Part shown: positions 62,121-64,000 of the stretch, in pieces
How positions within the stretch are numbered: the stretch's first letter is position 1
Layout: every line of letters begins with the position of its first letter
Source of the DNA: Syngnathus acus
Lineage: Eukaryota; Chordata; Actinopteri; Syngnathiformes; Syngnathidae
Direction of reading: 5' to 3'
Assembly (NCBI RefSeq): GCF_901709675.1
Contig: NC_051097.1
Location: forward strand, 11,634,039-11,698,038
DNA: 64,000 nucleotides
Program-made: the position numbers and the translations under genes
The notes under the pieces: model-generated
Seen by the model: the letters and a program-made list of their open reading frames with translations, nothing else
Told to the model about the DNA's origin: nothing
The model's database searches: none

Positions 62121-63829
62121 GCTCTTCCTTTTCTTTTCCTACAGCAGATCAATGTTCAGATGTCATAAGAAAACACCACTCAAGTACCTGTCCAGGTACA
62201 TTTGCACTTAAGTGGATTTCAATTCAAGTTGACTTCACTGGAGTGTATTTTTAGAAGTGTACAGTATTTGCTCTGAATGAAACAGGTCCACTCCGGCGCG
62301 GTTCAGTGACGTCACCGGGATGGGCAGGTGGCCACGTAATGTCGGGGTGGGAGCGCTGAAAAGAGTTGCGTTGCTACGCCGTCGATTTTGGGTCATGAAG
62401 AGCAGCGGGAGAAGAAAGAAGACAAGAGACAAGAAGGAAACACGTTAGCTAGCGAACTAGGTAGGTAGGACAACCTTTGTAACCAGTAGCGATGAGCTCC
62501 GCTATCGGCCAAAGAGCAAAAGTTGACGCGACAAAAGTGAGGCTCGTTAGACAGGAAGTGCGCTGAGGCAACAGTAGAGGACGGGACCGCGCCGCACCGC
62601 TCCAACTTGACACCGACTTTCTTTGCTTTTCCTGTGGCGCGTTGAAACCCCTTTTAGCCAACTCGCATACAATTCGCCCTTTCGCTGTGTTCGCTGCTTC
62701 CTTTAGCAGCATCACTTTTTTGGTTTGAAAATGATGCGTTCGCCAACTCTCAGAATGTCGTCCAAATGACTTCTCCTCGCCAGTACATGTCATTTCATCC
62801 TGTGAACGAACGAACGAACGAGCGAACTTGTGTTTTTGCCTTCACCGTTGTGTGAATTGTAGTCATTGTTATTTTGCTTAATACAAATACATGCAAATGT
62901 AAGGTTTGTTCTAATTTGTCGTCCAAAGGTTTCAAAATGATGCGTTTGTGAAACCTTGGGAATCCCATCGGAATTGCTGACTCCCACTTCACATAAAATT
63001 GGTCATATTGTCTACCTTGCTATCTTTATGTTCAATGACCCTTGTCTCAATCTTGATTTCTGAGTTCCATGATTATGTATGTATAAAAGGGTTTTAATAA
63101 GGACAGTTTACGGCGCTTTATTTAGGCGTGTGTTTTTATTGGCCATCGATGCATGTTTATGAATATGTTAGCAACACCATTTCCACTTGTCGCTTTGGTA
63201 CTCGTCCCAAAGCCGTTCAATCGCGGGCGAAAGGTCATCTTGGCCTTTTCGTTTGAAAACATTCAAGATTGGCACTGATGTCATCAAGTATTTGGCTTTG
63301 CTATTTTTTTCTGCCCATGTGGACTCCGTATTTTTGTTCCCTTCTGATTGCTGTGCTTTTGTTTACGTCATAGGTGCTAATCGGCGTCGCGCAAACCAGC
63401 CCGGCTTGCGGCGGCGGGCGCTCAATGTAAGTGGTGACGAGTGACTGCGTGTCAGCGAGGTATTGAACAGCATTTGCTATTTTTTCCCCGCCGCTCCTGC
63501 TCTCCTTCAGCTGATTGACTGACCATACGCAGTGCATCTCCGCGTCGCCACCTGCTGGCCGGGAGACGCACTGTGACTAGCATGAAGGATTCTGGGTAAC
63601 TTCTGGTTTCGCCCTCTCGTCTTCTGTCACCTTCTCTTCCGCGGTGACTTTTGCTTCGTGGTGCGACCCGAGACATCAAATGTACAGCCGATGCAGTATA
63701 AAAAGTCCACACACAAAACATTTGATGTCTATGAGTTAACCACATTTGGCTTCACTGATGACTTGATAATGTTACAAACTACACGACTTGCATTTGTGTG
63801 GGTGGGTGTGTCCATTGTTGTGGACTAAC

Positions 63830-63866
<37 letters not shown>

Positions 63867-63878
63867 TTCGCGTCAGGG
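62121..63878. other. Intergenic region right of PI4KA
   Basis: No supported gene. It holds an ACGA repeat (about 62806-62822) and a (TG)n(CG)n run immediately before the last exon candidate (63829-63866). AT-rich unique-looking sequence fills the rest. Confidence 0.5.
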
Positions 63879-64000
63879 CCCCCCATCATCCTGATGTTCC
63901 ATGGTGACGACTACCTAGGCCGCACTGAGCATGTCCGCCAGGCGCCTCACTACGACCAGGTCCCGCCGGGCACGTTGCCCCGGGACCAGCCCTACGAGCC
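63879..64000 (+). CDS. Probable partial exon of an unidentified gene
   Basis: An acceptor-like CGTCAG is followed by a frame open to the window edge, encoding PPIILMFHGDDYLGRTEHV and further residues rich in Pro, Asp and Tyr. The block resembles the Asp-rich strand region of C2 domains (ferlin-like DDYLGRTE), but this is a weak impression. GC content and codon use look coding. The gene and its direction are unproven; the rest lies outside the window. Confidence 0.4.

Noticed and set aside
63187-63444. Possible upstream exon of the right-edge gene ending at GTAAGT (about 63427)
   Set aside because: Its phase does not fit the candidate exon at 63879 and no homology is recognisable.

Overview
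This window is nuclear DNA of a ray-finned fish, most likely a spiny-rayed teleost with a compact genome. The evidence is: genes split into many short exons by small GT-AG introns; ten vertebrate proteins that align residue by residue with well-known human families; AATAAA/ATTAAA signals; dense microsatellites; and remnants of a teleost-type CR1/L2/Rex-like LINE. There are no bacterial operons, CRISPR arrays or viral genes. The species cannot be fixed from the sequence alone. Protein identities come from recalled family sequences, not database searches.

Layout, left to right: TMED2 (minus, first exon only, 374-553); PTPN11/SHP2 (plus, 15 coding exons, 1620-5228) with a long 3' UTR; a repeat-rich gap (about 6970-9719) holding two LINE fragments; TTC28 (plus, 30 coding exons, 9720-20203); PITPNB (plus, 20672-25004, two alternative last exons); NAA25 (plus, 23 exons, 27172-33242); BRAP (plus, 13 exons, 34883-38131); TOR4A (plus, 2 exons, 39563-40912); a VDAC3-type porin (minus, 8 exons, 41739-43645); SLC25A1 (plus, 9 exons, 45019-47839); PI4KA (plus, 53 exons, 48898-61045). 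At the right edge there is one probable exon of an unidentified gene (about 63879-64000). Exon chains were joined by hand and the phases checked: every chain closes in frame, and the lengths (PTPN11 596, TTC28 2275, PITPNB 269/270, NAA25 968, BRAP 583, TOR4A 413, VDAC3 281, SLC25A1 318, PI4KA 2111 residues) are close to the human ones.

The genes do not form one pathway, but some neighbours are related. VDAC3 and SLC25A1, the outer- and inner-membrane mitochondrial channel and citrate carrier, are head to head across 1.37 kb that contains an NRF1-like palindrome and a separate 40-bp near-perfect palindrome. PITPNB (PI transfer to the Golgi) and PI4KA (PI to PI4P) act in the same lipid pathway. 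PTPN11 and BRAP both act on Ras-MAPK signalling. The gene order merges blocks that in human lie on 12q24 (TMED2, PTPN11, NAA25, BRAP) and 22q11-q12 (TTC28, PITPNB, SLC25A1, PI4KA), with TOR4A (9q34) and VDAC3 (8p11) between them.

I found no new defence or metabolic system. The points most worth checking are four GC-AG introns, an 8-nt PITPNB microexon and its paired last exons, the palindrome between two mitochondrial genes, LINE tails inserted against splice sites, and a TTC28 gene squeezed into about 10.5 kb with a CHAT protease-like domain that appears to lack its cysteine.
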